The notes: generated by a model from the letters alone, not told the origin. 64,000 bases of DNA from Eupeodes corollae (GCF_945859685.1 NC_079148.1:58290421-58354420); one strand, 5' to 3'; positions 20,260 to 31,749 are shown, counted from the stretch's first letter. Translations and numbers: made by a program.

Positions 20260-21953
20260 ATGAGTGGATTTGACATCGATATGAGATGTTTTTTTGACAG
20301 TAAGAATCCTATTTTTTTTATTCAAAAGTTACTATTTCTTAGTATTTCACTATTACACTTGTGGACCAATATTTGGCAACAGTTAGCAACAAAGACAAGG
20401 AAAATGTCTGTATTGACTGCGATGATCTTTCCGGAATGGGAAGATTCTGATGATTCCTTTAAAGATCCCGATTTTCAAATTACTTCCCATTATTCATGCA
20501 CCGATGATGAAGAGATTGAAAATATCCCAACCCAACCACAAACTGTCCTAAAAGAATCAAAACGTGAAAATAAAAGACTTTGCGGACAGATATCCAGAAA
20601 TGTTGGAAAAGCTTATGAATATACTTCTGGAGTAATCAAGCAGGCCAGAATTTGTCAACCGTTTGGTAGGTGTCGATTTAATTGCCAGGTAAAATTTTCA
20701 TTTGAGAACGTTCAATCCATTTTCAATCACTATTGGTCCCTGGGATCTTATGATCAACGTATTCTTTATATTGGAAACCTGTTATTTGTCGAAAACATTT
20801 TACACAGTCCTTTGATAAAACTGAAAGTTTTATTAGGTGTGTAATTTGTAAAAAACTGTCATGTCCGACTTTGCCATTTAAAAATTGTCGTGGAAAAAGA
20901 ACTCCTTCCAACAAAAGTAGCGAAGAGAAAGAAGAAGAAATAAAGCGGCACATACAAAAATTCACGAAAAAGATATTATTTGAGCAAAAAAAATTACATC
21001 TTTTAAAAGCAGAGTTCGGCTACGACCAAAAAAAGGTTGATAAGGAAAACACGAAGCGAAATCAAAGCATGAGAGCCTTTGCGTTTGACTTACAGCAATG
21101 TCTGCCAACGCCTTTTCTAAGAAACTCCGTAAGTTTTTACAAAAGGCAACTATGGACTTTCAATCTTACGGTACATGATTTAGAGACTAATTTTTCTAGC
21201 TGCTATATGTGGCACGAAGGTATTGCGCGTAGGGGTGGGAATGAGATTTCTTCCTGCATTTTTAAACTTCTTAGGTCGTTACCACCAAGTGATCGTAAAA
21301 TAACATTTTACAGCAATTCATGCTCTGGCCAAAATAAAAACTCGTTCTTGGCTGCTATGTTTCTTCTTTTTCTAAAAGAAAATTCATCAATTGAATATAT
21401 TGATCACAAGTTCTTAGAGCCTGGCCATACACATATGGAATGCGATTCTTGTCATGCCCTAATTGAAAGGAAAAAGAAAAAGACAAATGTTGAAATTAGT
21501 GTCCCTAGAGATTGGTATCAGTTTATTGGTGGTATTAATTCCAAAATAAAGGTATATGAAATGCAACAAGCTGAATTTTTCAATTTTTGTGAAATCTCAA
21601 AAACCAATTTGAATTGGAAACAATCTAATTTAGAAATAGAAAAATTTGTTTGGAACACCGTGAGGTGGATTCGATACACACCAGTGACAGTAAAAAAATA
21701 TTTTATAAAACGACTTTGAATCCAGAAGAACCATTCAAAATATTATCATTGGCAAAAAGAGGATCTTCTACTTTTTCACTAAGCGAGCTTAAAGTTATTG
21801 AAGATGTACCAAATATATCTGCCGAAAAAAAAGAAGGATCTTATGGAATTGATGCAATATATTAATCCCGAATTTCATGAGTTTTACGGAAGCCTTCGCA
21901 CAACTTCAAGTGCACTAAACACACATCCTGAAAGTGAAGATGATGAAAATTAA
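20260..21953 (+). pseudogene. Broken gene of a repetitive arthropod family with GQNKN / GHTxxExD signature, probably transposon-derived
   Basis: Read through three or more frames. The N-terminal part (20260-20790) is acidic, then CQPFGRCRFNCQVKFSFENV; a frameshift near 20790 leads to RCVICKKLSCPTLPFKNCRG (20840-20890). The C-terminal part (20871-21719, then 21690-21953 after frameshifts) has FAFDLQQCLPTPFLRNSVSF, WHEGIARRGGNEISSCIFKL, FYSNSCSGQNKNSFLAAMFL, FLEPGHTHMECDSCHALIER and PRDWYQFI, and ends at a TAA at 21951. I recall many arthropod genomic copies with SDxCxGQNKN; I believe Pfam calls the domain DUF7869, but treat that name as tentative. A cysteine-rich middle part seems deleted between IKRHIQKF and KKILFEQKKL. 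Function unproven; the D/D/H/E layout suggests a transposase. Confidence 0.6.
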
Positions 21954-22671
21954 AGCTATTTTTCTATATTCACCTTATTCCATACTATTACTATTGCTAT
22001 TATTTGCAAAACTTAAAAAATCTAATACCTTTTTTTTCTAAGAAACTATTTATGATCTCAACATTTGTAAAGATTTTCAATTTTGTTGTTTTTGGTTTTG
22101 TTAATTTTATATTTTTCAATGGTTTTATCTTGATGTAATATTTATTTTTATTATTCAATATTGTGTAAGATATTTTTTAATAAATTGGTGTCTTTTCTAA
22201 TACAAAAACAAGATTGCATCTTTGAATTCAAACGTTTAAAAATCTTATCTCTAATTTAGTTGCCATATCTCACTCAATATAGTTATGAAATAACAACTAA
22301 AGTCGAGTTACGCGGAGCAAAATGTCTCATTAAATTAGGGAAAAATAACTTAAGTCGACTTTGGCAAACTAAAAATTCAACTTACTTCGAGGAAAAACAG
22401 CTTAACTCGACTTAAAATATTTTGTATGAACATTTCTCCTTCTTTTCTTTCTTTTGCTTCCCACGCTTTTAATTTCAATGTTTGATTTGTTTTTTAATTT
22501 TGGATCAAAAGAATGGTTTAATACCTTTAAATCCATACTAGTTTCGATACTGTCAGACGATCCAATAACTTTCTACATCAATTTGTAATTGCGAACTTTT
22601 TCTTAAAACTTCAAACTGCTCTCCTGAAAAATGTTAAAAACAGACTTTAGTGGTTCTGCATCGGGGCTACA
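21954..22671. other. AT-rich DNA with TCGA-centred inverted motifs
   Basis: Three related motifs, AAAGTCGAGTTA (~22300), AAGTCGACTT (~22353) and TAACTCGACTTA (~22405), where the first and third are inverted copies of each other. No gene is seen. Confidence 0.35.
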
Positions 22672-22869
22672 GATTTATTTATTTATTGAAGTAACTTTTA
22701 AACTAAATTTATAAATTCCTTATTTAAGGCATTAGGGTATCTATGCCATACGATGCCGTTTTTAATTTACTAGGCTTAAGGAAATTATTTACATTTTACA
22801 TTGTTTATCATTGGAAAGATAGCAACTATAGCAACTAAACTAATTAAATTTTATCAAACTTCTGGTGAG

Positions 22870-23600
22870 CGGATATGGCAGCTATAATTCGACGGATAGT
22901 TTTGACATTTGATGGATGTAAGATTTTTGCCAGAGTCTCAATTACGTCATCTGTTTCAGTATGTGTTTGTCGAGAAACAGGACACTCTACAAAAATATGC
23001 CAGATTATAAGAGGTGTTTCACAATTTGAGCATTTCTTTGGAGCTTCACGAGTGTAGAAGTGTTTGCTTGTAAACAGTGTTTTTCCTATTCCAACTCTTA
23101 ATACTTTTATACTTTCTTCTCTGGTTGCAGGGTTGATGTTTTTAAAGAAAGGTTTGAGCGCTTCGCCACTTTTCTGAAAGCTCTAGCTTTTGAAAATGTG
23201 TTAAAGTTGTTTTCAAAAGCTGATGTAGTTTAGGATACTCAAGTATCTCAGGGTAGCGAATAAAGTGTTTTGCTGCAAGATCAGCGGCATCATTACCTTC
23301 TATTCCGCAGTGTCTGGGTATCCAAGCTAAAGTGATAATTGTGTTGTAGTACAAGCAGTTTCTTAAGGTTTGGAGAGATGGACATTTGTTATTTACGTTG
23401 CTTAGCCCCTTGAGTATACCAAGATTGTCGGTGAGGATTCAGAAACGTTCAGAATTTATTTGAGCTACAGAGATCGCCTTGTAGCTAGATCGGCTGGTGA
23501 AGAGTGGAGAATTGGGCATTGTGGTGGAACTCTACAACAGCGTATGAGCACCAATGATTTTCTTTTTGCGAACCGTCGGAGTAAAAGATTCTGTCCGCTC
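22870..23600 (-). pseudogene. I-clade RNase H and C-terminal remnant
   Basis: ITLAWIPRHCGIEGNDAADL (23142-23354) is the last RNase H motif, with its aspartate in place. It is followed by a frameshifted C-terminal tail containing a C-x2-C...H...C motif typical of the ends of these ORF2 proteins. Confidence 0.78.
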
Positions 23601-24245
23601 CTATGCTTGCGATAAGTTCTTCATGCAGCATTTTGTAAATAGCGTCAAGCGTGATTTTGCTTTTTTGTGGTTAGCCAGACTGATGTTTGTTCGTAGAGAG
23701 TTTAGTTTGCAGGGTGGAGCGTTGTGAGGCACTGCTAACACATCATGTTCTAGAGCGATTCGGGGGAATACAGATAAAGTGACCAAAATAGTTGGAGCAG
23801 ATATTAAGTTACTTTTCCTATTTGTGTTTGAAAAAATATCTTTTTCGACAGTTTCGAACAATGGGTGTGTTGGACTAACTATGGCTTTGCTTAAAAGATT
23901 TGTTGCCCTTTTTTCAGCGAGATATTTAAAAGATACATAACCTCCTTCAACTCTAAGTGCTTCAACGTTTGATGATCTAAGGGCACCTGTTGCCGTTCTA
24001 AAGCATTTGTCTATAGCTGCGTCGATTTTCGAGATGTTCTTTTTTGTAGTCCACATGAAGAGGGTTAAGCTGTGTTGTAAAGTCCCTTCCACCAGAGCCT
24101 TAGCAATTCGAAGAGCTGTTTCTATATGCGGTCCTGTTTTTTTTGAACAGATCATTTTTAATGCGTTTTTCCTTGATTTTAAGCCGCTTATAACCTTATT
24201 GACATGTTTATCCCATTTCAAGTTTTTTTGTGAGCATAACTCCAA
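23601..24245 (-). pseudogene. I-clade ORF2 region between RT and RNase H
   Basis: 214-aa open stretch typical of the thumb/connection: LKWDKHVNKVISGLKSRKNA, KALVEGTLQHSLTLFMWTT, KIDAAIDKCFRTATGALRSS. The longest intact part of this element. It ends just before the RNase H start (FYSDGSQKENHW near 23580, frameshifted). Confidence 0.78.
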
Positions 24246-24278
24246 GAATCTTTGCTTCTTTGGAATTGGAGTGTTACG

Positions 24279-24975
24279 TTAGCAGAGTGGAACACAAGTA
24301 CATTTTCTTTTTCTGCAGAGATAAAGTGTCTCAATTTTTGAGGGTGGTATGATTGCACCCGTTTTCTTGGACCATCTTGGCATTGACAAGTCCACTTGTT
24401 GAAGAATATCTTGAACCTGGTTTGGGATGCCGGACGCTACGGCATAGATATTATCGGCGTAAACTCCAATAAAATCAAGATTGTAAGTGGGTTGCGAAAA
24501 CTCAGTTATCAAGGAGTCTATGTATGCGTTGTACAACACTACTGAAAGTAGTGAACTTTGAGGTGTGCCATTGTCCAATTTCCTTACAATAGAATCGTAT
24601 CCATCCACGTTTACTTTAAAGGTTCATAGCAATAAATGATATAACAATCTTAAGTATTTTCTTAGGTACACCTCATTTGCAAAGCTGCTCGATTACCGGA
24701 ACCATTGTTACTCAGTCAAAAGCTTTTTCTTAGTCCGATGACATAATAATACTTTGCTTAGTTTTCGACAAATTTTCAGCAAGTTTATGTTCCAATAGAT
24801 GCAAAAGCGTTGATACTCCTCTATTTGGCCTGTAAGCGTGTTGTTCGGTGCTAACGCTAAGATTTTTTCGAAAATCTTGGAGAGAACGGGAAGAAGTGAG
24901 ATCGGGCGGTATTCACCAAAATCATGTTTGTTTCTAGAGCTTTTAGGAATCGGCTTGAATTTTTCTCTTTTTCAA
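24279..24975 (-). pseudogene. I-clade reverse transcriptase remnant
   Basis: The open piece 24279-24608 carries motif B as LDNGTPQSSLLSVVLYNAYI and motif C as YADN, so the second catalytic aspartate has become asparagine. The upstream part to 24975 is readable only with frame changes (SKIFEKILALAPNNTL). Cannot be an active polymerase. Confidence 0.8.
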
Positions 24976-24980
24976 TCATG

Positions 24981-27559
24981 TGGATAGAGATTATTTTTCA
25001 AATAAAAAATAATTTAAACTGGTCTCAAAGTAATTAAATTGTCTCAGATAGCACACATTTTAAACGCTCATCCTTATACATCCATGTTCACATCTGTGAA
25101 ATTTCATGCTGTGGAGGACGCTATGTAAATATATAGGCATTTATTTTTTGTACATAAACATATAATCTAAATTAATGAATATTCGCATCAATTTTTAAGA
25201 GTTTAAATGTTAACTTTACCTTCAAACTTTTTATTTGTATAGATTTTCTTTTATCATAGCTTATTTATGGTCTTAAACTTTGGCAGTAATATAAAATTAA
25301 GTTGCTATGATTATGTATCTTATAATAACTGTTTTTTTGTTCTCTAAAAATATTGTCTACAAGAAGAAGAAAAAGAAGAAGAAAAATACAGACGGAGCTT
25401 AAAATAATTCCGAATTTCTTCGAATGAATAGGTAGCAAAAATTTTAAATCAAGTGATAAAATGATTTATTGCGAAAAAAAATGCACATACGCCACCGTGC
25501 ACCATTATGTTATATCAAGGTTTTAGCATGAATATAAAGACTAAATGAAGACTTTAGTTAAATATTATATAAAGGTAACAGGGCTTAGATTTCTTAAAAC
25601 ACGAAATCATACTTCTACGGCTGTAACCCGGACGCCATCCATCCAGTTTCGCACCCCAGGGCTTCACGCGTTCTGGTATACAAAATACTTCATTCATGGT
25701 CCACCTCACTGTCTTCTCTCATTAATCGTCAAAGCACTTTTCGTACAGGTTTATGGTGCTTGACACAGAAATTAGCCACAATTTTCTTAGTAAGTGTATC
25801 CTATGTTGGACCCTTGCAGTCATCATAGGGACTAAAGTTTTTAGCTTGGCTTAATATTACAAACAAAAAATCAGATTTAAAAATCAATTTATTTTCTAAG
25901 ATGACTTTTATTTACCATGAATTCTATGTTTTATGCACAAACATTTTAAACTTAGTACACTACAAAACTAAATTTCGAGATTTTCACAGTTGATTTTTCC
26001 TAAGATTAAATCTTCCGCTTAAAATGCGTTGATGTGCAAAGTGAACGTCCACGGATTTGCAAGTATTTTAACACGAACTACATCTGTTTTGTTCGAAAAG
26101 TTTCTTAAGTTTCTTTTAGTTGCATTTTATTCGCTTTCTTCTACCAGTATTATTCCCAAGTAGGTACTTAAGAAGTTTTATTCAGTGTTTTTTTTTTGAA
26201 AGTTTTCCACGGAATGATACAATAAGTTTTTCTTTTCAATGAAATCCAAATACTATAAAGGTACAGCTATAAAATAAAAATAAAAAGGCCAAGACGAAAA
26301 AGTCACACCTATCCTATAATACCTACTCTGAGTTGGTTTAATCTTTAAAACACACCATACCTATAGCTAAATATATATTTTACCAACAGAGAACAAAAAA
26401 TAAAAGAAAAAGAATTAAGGGTTCAGGCGAGAGTTGAACAAAAAGTATAAATAAATATTTGTTTTTCAAATTCCAATACAATTGGGAATGACCTTTCTCT
26501 GACGATGATGGCATTAGAAGAATTTGTAAAACCTTTAAGTAGGGACAGCGAGGAGCTGTATTGTGGCTATTAGATACTGTAAAATAATCAATAGAAGAAA
26601 TTCCAGAAATAACAATAAAATTAACTTTCTTTATTCCATTGTGTGTGCACAACACAAAAAAATGTCTTAGTTGACCCAAACGAATTCCATTTGATTTTTG
26701 TATGTAACCCTTTGTGTTGGAACTTGGATAATATAAATAATTTTGAGGTTCCTATTTTTCTGCAATTTGTAAGATAATAAAGGTTAAGGTGTTTTGTTGT
26801 GAGACCAAATAATAAAATTTGAAGTCGACCATAAGGAATTAAGAATAAAGACATCAAGAGAATACAAAAAGATATTATCAATAAATTAGCCATACGCAAT
26901 ACTAATATCAACTTGGTGCTTAAATTGAAAAAGACACTGTGCCAAATCCGGAAGTTATGGTTTCTTGTTGATTAAGGTATTGAACTTATTAATAAAACAT
27001 GTCCGGGGGGAATTTTTCAACTTCAATTTGCGATTATCGAAATATTAGTGGGTAGGACGAGTATCATTCAAAGCCTAGCATTTACAGACTTGTAAATCGC
27101 CATGAGTCACAATGCTGGACCGCTATCGCTAACACATTTATGCTTGGAAACATACGTATTCATTGACGAAGGACATTTACATATTTATGGATATGATAAC
27201 AAATAAAATATGTGATACTGGTGTTGCAATGAACTTACAGATAAGGTTATCTAAAACGCTTCTAAAAGACGTTTTGGTGTGGAATTCCATTGAGCGGGGT
27301 AATTTGCTCTTATTTATTTTTAACCAAAGGAAAGACAATCACTGCTCCGGTGTATTGCCGAATAGTTCTATTACCGCAATTGCAGCAAAATTGTTGATGC
27401 AGAGCAAAATTATAAATATGTACAGCGAATTTAATGCCCTGCAATTTAATTTTAGTCAAAGAAGTTCACTTGAATACATTCTTTAAAAAGTTGTTTATTA
27501 GTAAGGTACAACCCCAACTAAATCTCATCTAATTTCTATTTTCTACCTACTGTCAACCT
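24981..27559. other. AT-rich DNA without a recognised gene
   Basis: Contains an AAG-rich microsatellite (25360-25385) and open frames at 25545-25763 (+), 26380-26911 (-) and 27163-27486 (+, 107 aa) that match nothing I know. A GC-richer patch at 25615-25740 is not assigned. Confidence 0.35.
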
Positions 27560-28665
27560 ACTGGCAACAAATAAAGGCAGCAACGGAAAGAGCATCAAAA
27601 ATCACTGAGCAGACTGATGGTGAACGTTCGGGGACCAAGCAATAGCTACTGATGGCGACAACGCATTCCATCCTTCTGTACCTACGGTAGCGAAATATGG
27701 GCGGACGCACTTAAGGAGGAGAAGTACCGGAAGCTGATGGCAGCAGTACAAAGACGCGGAGCTCTACGTGTGGCAAGCTCTTATCGAACGGTGTTGGAAC
27801 CAGCTGTCCTTGTAATAGCTGGAGTAACCCCTATCGATCTCATAGTGACGGAAAGGAAGTAAGTCCACAAAAAAAATGGAAATGGGAGTATAAGCGGCAA
27901 GAGAAAAGGCTATGCAGCAATACAGAAGTGGCAAGAGCGTTGGTGCGCAGAGAGCATATGACGACGGATTGAGTGGAAAGACCGGCAACACGGTGAGGTT
28001 AATTATTACGTCACCCAATTACTCACCGGACACGGTAAATTCAACGCATTTCTCCACAAGATCGGCAAAACGAGAAGTCCAGCATGCCAGTGAGGGGACT
28101 CCCTAGAAGACGATGGACAACATACTTTCTTCGTCTGCAGCAGATGAGCAACACAAAGAGAAGAACTGGAGAAAAACATTGGCACCATCACTCCGGAGAA
28201 TATAGTCAAAGAGATGTTAACTAGCCAACAAAATTGGAATGTGATCTGTAAATACACCAACCAGGTTCTCAGAGTCGAGAAGATGCAAGAAGAACAGTTC
28301 CGCGTTCCCAAATCTATCTAAACCTTACCCATCCCAACCTAGGAACGAAGAAAGGAGAGAAAAAAAAGATCCCGCTATAAGACAATAGCCAAGAATTGGT
28401 GATACAGAAAAGGTGGTGCAGAAAAGCAATCCCATGGCTCCGAGAGGGGATCTTCGAGACACTTTTGGAGGTTTAGTCGGTATGCCAACAGGACCCTTTT
28501 TGAAGAAAAGCAATCCCGTGGTCCCCAGGGGCGGATCTTCGAGACACGTTTGGAGGTTTAGCCGGTTTGCCATTATAAGGTTTAAATCCCTTGGTGAGTC
28601 CGGCACACGGGGAGGTACGCCCTATGCTGTGTAACGCATTCCTCCGCAAGTAAAGTAAAAAAAAA
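27560..28665 (+). mobile_element. R1-clade non-LTR retrotransposon, 3' end only
   Basis: Plus strand. The C-terminal part of ORF2 is readable in several frames: KYRKLMAAVQRRGALRVASS, AVLVIAGVTPIDLIVTERKR, an HTFFVC-type zinc motif with its frame broken, and ITPENIVKEMLTSQQNWNVI (28170-28310). These are typical of the region after the RT in R1-clade elements. A ~340-bp 3' untranslated region follows, containing a tandem duplication and ending in an A-rich tail (TAAAGTAAAAAAAAAAA, ~28650). RT and endonuclease are absent, consistent with 5' truncation. Confidence 0.8.
28421..28580 (+). repeat. Tandem 84-bp repeat, two copies, in the R1-type 3' UTR
   Basis: GAAAAGCAATCCC starts at 28421 and again at 28505. 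Both units continue with GGATCTTCGAGACAC, then TTTGGAGGTTTAG and GGT(A/T)TGCCA. The units differ at several bases; the second is slightly shorter at its end. Confidence 0.9.
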
Positions 28666-28960
28666 AACTCGCCGTGCTATAAGACAAGAACTTTATATTA
28701 TTTTGTATTCATTGTTGTTTCATCTGTTTCGTCACAAAATTAGTTTAATTAAAAAAGAAGTACACCTCAAAATGACCGACCTCAGTTTTAAAGCCGGCCA
28801 TTAAACCTTGAGACCGTCGACCTGTAGTGGAACGCACTTTTTTACCAATATTTTGTAAAAAACTTTCGTTTTTTCTGGACTTCCAGAGAACCAATCTTTA
28901 GCTTCTGTAAAAACTGCTATACTGACAATAAGACACTTTTGTGTTGTCTTGAATCTATCT
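28666..28960. other. Unassigned DNA between R1 tail and SINE
   Basis: No gene recognised; one 64-aa antisense frame overlaps the SINE tail and is not credible. Confidence 0.4.
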
Positions 28961-29271
28961 AATAAATAAATAAATTGGGTGGCGCAACTGTCCATGAAGA
29001 ACCAGGGCCTAGTGACTTATAACTCTCAACCATTCCTGTGTGCGAGTAATGTTGTCAGGAATGGAGGGGACCTACAGTTTCTATGCCGAATCCGAACGGC
29101 TAATTAGAGAAAGAACTTTTTCATGACAAGAGTTATTCTTGGAGAATTTGTCAATTCCTCGCAAGAGGCAGTACCCGTCAAAAGACTTTAGATGGCACAA
29201 CCAGGGATCGAACCCAAGACCTTTTAGCATGACAGTCCAACGCACTAACCATCATGCCACGGGTAATACCG
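28961..29271 (-). mobile_element. tRNA-derived SINE, copy 1, with 7-bp target duplication
   Basis: On the minus strand it starts ACCCGTGGCATGATGGTTAG (pol III A-box region) and has GGTTCGATCCC (B box). A body of about 200 bases follows, then GGACAGTTGCGCCACCCAA and a TTTATTTATTTATT tail. The anticodon-loop position reads CTGTCAT, which with GATGGTTAGTGCG resembles tRNA-Asp (GUC). The flanks TCTATCT (28954-28960 and 29272-29278) look like the target duplication. No protein is encoded; it must use enzymes from another element. Confidence 0.9.
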
Positions 29272-29364
29272 TCTATCTGAATTAAAAATCCTCTATCACA
29301 AAGATGTGCTAACAACCGTTTTCACAATCGTTCGCAAAATTTGAGTGAGACTTTAAATCAAACC

Positions 29365-30995
29365 AGTAAGTAAGTAATTCATTTATTAACAGTTTTTAAA
29401 ATAAATACATAAACATTTGTTTTCGAATTAAAAAGCTTTGGCTTTGCCGTCAGCTCGACTAGCAACTTAAGTTTTTTATAATATTGGTAAACTTTGTTTT
29501 AAATTTCAGATTTAATTATATATTGATTTTTACATACATATATCATCTACTAGTTTAATCATATTCACTCATAATTAATTTTCTAAATCTGCAAATTTCC
29601 TTCAGTTGGTTGACAAGATTTTTAAGATCTGGTCCATTCAATATTAGAATTTTCTCTTGTAGAGTGAGAGAGAATTTTTTTAAAATATGAGAACCTCTTA
29701 TATCTGAAAATAGGACATACGCTTATAAAATGGAAGCAGTCTTCTTTGGATTCATTATTGCAGAGTGTACAGAGCTGGTTGAAACTCCCACTGTATGGTC
29801 TAGCGTTGAGACATAAGACTTCGTTGTAGCTTAAAGATTCAATGAAATAGTTGTTGTTACTAAGATTAAATTTATAACGGGCCATATAATATTTGACTTC
29901 TTGATTCAATAGCTGTTTTCATAAATTGATTCCGAACCGTGTCTTCATTAAGCTGGATAATTTTTATACATTTTTCCCTTAAAGCAGCATCATTTTGCTC
30001 AGTCGCTCATCTGGAAAACCTAAGACTTTAATAATATAATCCTCTTGTAGTTTCAAAGTGCTTGTAAATAACATTGGTAAGCCAGTTTCCAAGTAGATCG
30101 CATAGTTCGGCGTGTTGATTGGTGGGTTGAAGTTTTTTTTGATGAAACTCCTCTGAAATTTCTCAATTTCCTCATACTCTTCCATTCCCCAAATTTGAGC
30201 TGCATAACATAAAGTGGACTTCACAACTGAATTCAAAATTTGGTATTTGGTAGACAAATATACAAGGTTGTTCGAGAAGATCTTTCTCCATGTTAAGTTT
30301 ATTAGACTTTTTGATGTTTTGGCTTTAATGTTGAGGTGCTTACTAAAATTCAGTTGTGGGTTAAGGTTCAATCCAAGAGATCTATATTCTTTTGTCACTT
30401 CCAAACTTCTTCCGTTGTACTTCCAACTTCAGTCCGATTGGATCGCGAAAAGATAATTATTTTTGATTTTTCTGTATTGATTTCTAATTCCTATTTATCG
30501 CAGTATGCATACAGTCAGTTTATCATCAATTTATTGAAGATTTTCTTTCGATTCCGATAGTATGACCTTGTCGTCAACTCCAGGTAAGTCGTTAATTATG
30601 TCATTAATGAATAGTGAAAATAAAAGTGCACTAAGCGGACATCCTTGTTTGATACCAGAATCAGTACTAAGCCATTCAGAATAATGCGCTCCATCCCAGA
30701 CGTAAGCTTCTGTTTGTATACATATTCTTGATGACATGTACAAATCTGGTTGAAACACCCACCTGCGAAAGTTTGTATATTAAAGCATTGCGATTTACCA
30801 AATTTCTTGCCTCAAATGCTTTGACTATCGATGACAGAGTAATGATTTGGTCAACAGTGGAGTAATTTTTATTAAATCCAGCCTGGAAGGCTGATAGTAT
30901 CTTTTTCTCTTCTACCCACTTTTCCAAACGATCGACAGGAACTCCGCAAAATACCTTAACTATAATACTCATTAAAGATAAACCTCTGTAGTTTA
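29365..30995 (-). mobile_element. Family J non-LTR retrotransposon, copy 1
   Basis: Minus-strand element with NYRGLSLM at the RT start (~30990), FQAGFNKNYSTVDQIITL (30676-30972), YVWDGAHYSEWLSTDSGIKQ and GCPLSALLFSLFINDI (30531-30758), thumb (29979-30404) and a C-terminal C-x2-C...H...C motif (CTLCNNESKEDCFHFISVCP, 29622-29909). Motif A and the YADD box are lost by internal deletions. The 3' end reads GTTAATAAATGAATTACTTACTTACTG-like sequence, with a TTAC tail at ~29365-29380. The clade is not assigned. Confidence 0.78.
29622..30404 (-). pseudogene. Family J ORF2 thumb and C-terminus (copy 1)
   Basis: Open pieces 29979-30404 (EYRSLGLNLNPQLNFSKHLN, then NTPNYAIYLETGLPMLFTST) and 29622-29909 with the terminal zinc motif. 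NTPNYAIYxExGL recurs in copies 2 and 3, which is how the family was recognised. Confidence 0.78.
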
Positions 30996-31499
30996 AGACG
31001 TCAATTTAAACCATAACAGATGTGTAGTAATTGGTACGTTTCACCTTTAGAACAATAGTTTTAGTTTGATATTATGATGTTGCGTGGCAATATTTTCATT
31101 TGAAAAAAATCATGGATCTTTCTAACGTGTTAAAGCCCTTTCACTATTTCCGCAACAACTAACGAATTTTAGAGTCAAGGTGTTATTAAATGACTTCGGT
31201 AGCCCAGTATGTGTATATGCTCCCTAATCAGCATTAAAACGGATTTGATGAACATATCCAATTCTCTGGACATTATCTTTCTCTTCCGAAGAGGTTTAAG
31301 TGGAATTCAGTACGGCTACTGCTTACATAAGCTTACAAATGTGGAAATTGCGCGGTTTTCATCTATTCTTAAAAGACATAGCAAACTAGTGGAGAATCCC
31401 ATCGCAACGTTTTAAATTGGAGAGAACTAGTGAATGCAGTTAAATTTGGGCAGTACACTAAGAAAACGGCAGATCTTTTAAAACAAAAATATTCTGAAA
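30996..31499. other. Unassigned DNA
   Basis: A 68-aa open frame (31209-31415) is not recognised. It lies just before the Transib fragment but does not match the transposase part expected there. Confidence 0.35.
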
Positions 31500-31749
31500 A
31501 ACTACTCACACAAAATATTGGTTCATAGTCAAAATATCATTGAATATCAATCACTACCACTTGGAGAACTGTCAGAAGAAGCCCAGGAATGCACAAATAA
31601 AGACTACAAGATAACAGAATACGTGTAAAGTTTCAAGGATTCGGCAGAATGAGGATCAACTTATTTCTTCCTTCCAAAAAGATCTGAAAGAACGATACTC
31701 TTCAGAAATAATGAGTTTATTAGACATTTCCACACTGTTTGACTTTTGA
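31500..31749 (+). pseudogene. Transib-type transposase relic, C-terminal end
   Basis: Starts HKILVHSQNIIEYQ (31509), then LPLGELSEEAQECTNKDYK, matching the conserved Transib block HKILIHG...LPIG.LSEEAxExRNK. This block carries the glutamates that line up with the third catalytic acidic residue region of RAG1. After a frameshift it continues RQNEDQLISSFQKDLKERYS and SLLDIS and ends at TGA 31747-31749. It is the part missing from the relic at 888-2392 but comes from a separate insertion 29 kb away. Superfamily assignment is by remembered motifs. Confidence 0.68.

Larger units (their letters stand above)
22672..24980 (-). mobile_element. I-clade non-LTR retrotransposon with RNase H, 5'-truncated
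   Basis: Minus-strand element. It starts inside the RT (RPISLLPVLSKIFEKI near 24900), continues through RT, thumb (23601-24245), an RNase H domain and a C-terminal zinc motif (CSNCETPLIIWHIFVECP, ~22960-23030), and ends in ATAAATAAATAAAT at ~22672-22690. An RNase H domain after the RT fits the I, Loa or R1-related groups; the sequence style is closest to I. Stops and frameshifts throughout. Confidence 0.8.

Noticed and set aside
26380..26911. Two overlapping hydrophobic minus-strand frames
   Set aside because: No recognised motif; composition follows AT-rich background and no flanking gene structure supports them.
27163..27486. 107-aa plus-strand frame as a small gene
   Set aside because: No recognisable domain, no obvious promoter or splice context, and nearby frames are equally long by chance; left as unassigned.
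31209..31415. 68-aa frame as part of the neighbouring Transib fragment
   Set aside because: Its sequence does not match the transposase block expected before HKILVH; left unassigned.
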